Assembly (NCBI GenBank): GCA_051984395.1
Contig: JBPYEZ010000071.1
Location: 1-12,481, forward strand
Reading direction: 5' to 3'
DNA: 12,481 bases
Source of the DNA: AC-9 sp051984395
Lineage (GTDB): Bacteria; Actinomycetota; Acidimicrobiia; Acidimicrobiales; AC-9
A program made the position numbers and the translations under genes. Of the stretch, positions 11,440 through 12,481 are shown piece after piece. The notes beneath the pieces are model-generated. The model was not told where the DNA came from. It saw only the letters and a program-made list of their open reading frames with translations, and did no database searches. Position 1 is the stretch's first letter; every line of letters starts with the position of its first letter.

Positions 11440-12481
11440 TGGCGGATCCCGGACCCTCGGCGGGAGGTCCGGCGCCGCTGGACGTCCTCATCGTCGGGAG
11501 CGGGGTAGCAGGCCTGTCGGCGGCCGTGCGGGCCGCCGGAAGCTCGGGGCTGCGAGTGGGCGTGGCGACCAAGGCCGAGCTGGCCCAGTCGACGACGCGT
11601 TGGGCCCAGGGCGGCGTCGCCGCCGTGCTGGGAGTGGACGAGGACTCGACGGACCTCCACCTGGCGGACACCCTGGCCGCGGGGGCCGGCCTGTGCGACG
11701 TCGACGCCGTGAAGGTGCTCGTCGGAGAGGGGCCGGCCCGGGTGGAGGAGCTCATCGCCCTGGGGGCGGTCTTCGACCGCCACCCGGGGGGCGGGCTCGC
11801 CCTGGCCCGCGAGGGCGGCCATTCGATCGCCCGTGTGGTGCACGCCGGTGGGGCGGCAACCGGGGCCGAGATCGAGCGGGCGCTGGTCGACGCCGTGCAG
11901 GAGACGGCTGCGGCCCTGCTCGAGGGGTGGTTCGCCGTGGACCTCCTGGTCGAGGCCGGGCGTTGCCAGGGCGTGGTGGCCCTCGATCCGAGCGGGCGAC
12001 CCCACGAGGTGCGGGTGTCGCACGTGGTGCTGGCGACGGGGGGCGCCGGCCAGCTCTACGCCGTCACGACCAATCCCTCCGAGGCCAGCGGGGACGGTGT
12101 CGCCATGGCCCTCCGCCGCGGGGTGGCGGTGGCCGACGTCGAGTTCATGCAGTTCCACCCGACCGCGCTGCACCACCCGGCCATGCCGCGTCCGCTGCGC
12201 TCGGAGGCCCTCCGCGGGGAGGGCGCGGTGCTGCGCGACGAGGCCGGGGTGCGGTTCATGGTCGACGAGCACCCGCGCGCCGACCTCGCGCCACGCGACG
12301 TCGTGGCCCGGGCGATCGCCCGCCGGCTGGTCGCGCGCGACCTCGACCATCTGTGGCTGGACGCAACGGGGCTGGAGCGTTTCGACCAGCGGTTCCCGAC
12401 CATCGCCGCCTCGGTCCGCTCGATCGGCCTCGACCCGAGCTCCGACTGGCTGCCGATCGCTCCTGCCGCCCACTACCTCTC
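11439..12481 (+). CDS. nadB: L-aspartate oxidase, N-terminal part (3' end outside window)
   Basis: The first ~347 codons of a FAD enzyme that oxidises L-aspartate to iminoaspartate, the first step of de novo NAD synthesis with NadA. The FAD-binding GSGVAG is at residues 20-25. STTRWAQGGVAAV (51-63) and REGGHSIARVVHAGG (124-138) are signatures that separate NadB from fumarate reductase and succinate dehydrogenase. MQFHPTALHH lies further on. GTG 11439 shares a base with the panD stop, leaving no gap, and the first ~13 residues are a Pro/Gly-rich leader before the beta strand DVLIVG. Panto- and NAD-precursor genes that both draw on aspartate thus sit in one operon. The frame runs off the window end without a stop. 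Confidence 0.93.
   Translation, partial: MADPGPSAGGPAPLDVLIVGSGVAGLSAAVRAAGSSGLRVGVATKAELAQSTTRWAQGGVAAVLGVDEDSTDLHLADTLAAGAGLCDVDAVKVLVGEGPARVEELIALGAVFDRHPGGGLALAREGGHSIARVVHAGGAATGAEIERALVDAVQETAAALLEGWFAVDLLVEAGRCQGVVALDPSGRPHEVRVSHVVLATGGAGQLYAVTTNPSEASGDGVAMALRRGVAVADVEFMQFHPTALHHPAMPRPLRSEALRGEGAVLRDEAGVRFMVDEHPRADLAPRDVVARAIARRLVARDLDHLWLDATGLERFDQRFPTIAASVRSIGLDPSSDWLPIAPAAHYL

Overview
The window is dense, GC-rich bacterial DNA (about 70% G+C) from an actinomycete-type chromosome. The gene order tilS-hpt-folE-folP-folB-folK-DUF2520-panC-panD matches the block I know from Mycobacterium (Rv3626c to Rv3601c) and Streptomyces. It is preceded by the F420-associated zincin and by a SigR/RsrA thiol-stress pair. 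The TANNNT-N7-start promoter layout, panD followed directly by nadB, and general codon use suggest the class Acidimicrobiia. That placement is an inference from gene order and style, not from a marker gene.

Layout. Positions 1-654 hold the C-terminal part of an MMPL/RND-type membrane transporter. It converges on an aldo/keto reductase (minus strand, 676-1554). A short divergent promoter region separates the reductase from a 60-residue unknown charged protein (1641-1823). Next come an MBL-fold hydrolase of the glyoxalase II/persulfide dioxygenase type (1861-2571), an ECF sigma factor of the SigR/SigH group (2671-3240) and its zinc anti-sigma factor RsrA (3274-3525). A small Cys/His protein (3579-3767) follows behind a near-perfect SigR-type promoter. 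From 3930 the housekeeping block runs almost without gaps: zincin-like metalloprotease, tilS, hpt, folE, folP, a catalytically dead dual-specificity-phosphatase-like protein, folB, folK, DUF2520 Rossmann protein, panC, panD, and the first ~347 codons of nadB, cut by the window end.

How the genes work together. folE, folP, folB and folK supply four steps of tetrahydrofolate synthesis. panC and panD make pantothenate from beta-alanine (from aspartate) and pantoate. nadB starts de novo NAD synthesis, also from aspartate. tilS and hpt are the usual tRNA-modification and purine-salvage neighbours, but ftsH, usually next to hpt in Streptomyces-like loci, is absent from this spot. The MBL hydrolase, SigR, RsrA and the small Cys/His protein look like a compact thiol-oxidative-stress island.

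The most noteworthy signals are: (1) a GGAAT-N18-GTT SigR-type promoter directly behind rsrA, aimed at the small zinc-ligand protein; (2) a pseudophosphatase inside the folate operon whose catalytic Cys is Gln; (3) five genes with a TANNNT hexamer exactly 7 nt before the start codon, a clear leaderless-transcription signature that also fixes their starts; and (4) several small hairpins and dyads in the short gaps. No tRNA, rRNA, CRISPR, insertion sequence or gene-free stretch over 300 bases was found.
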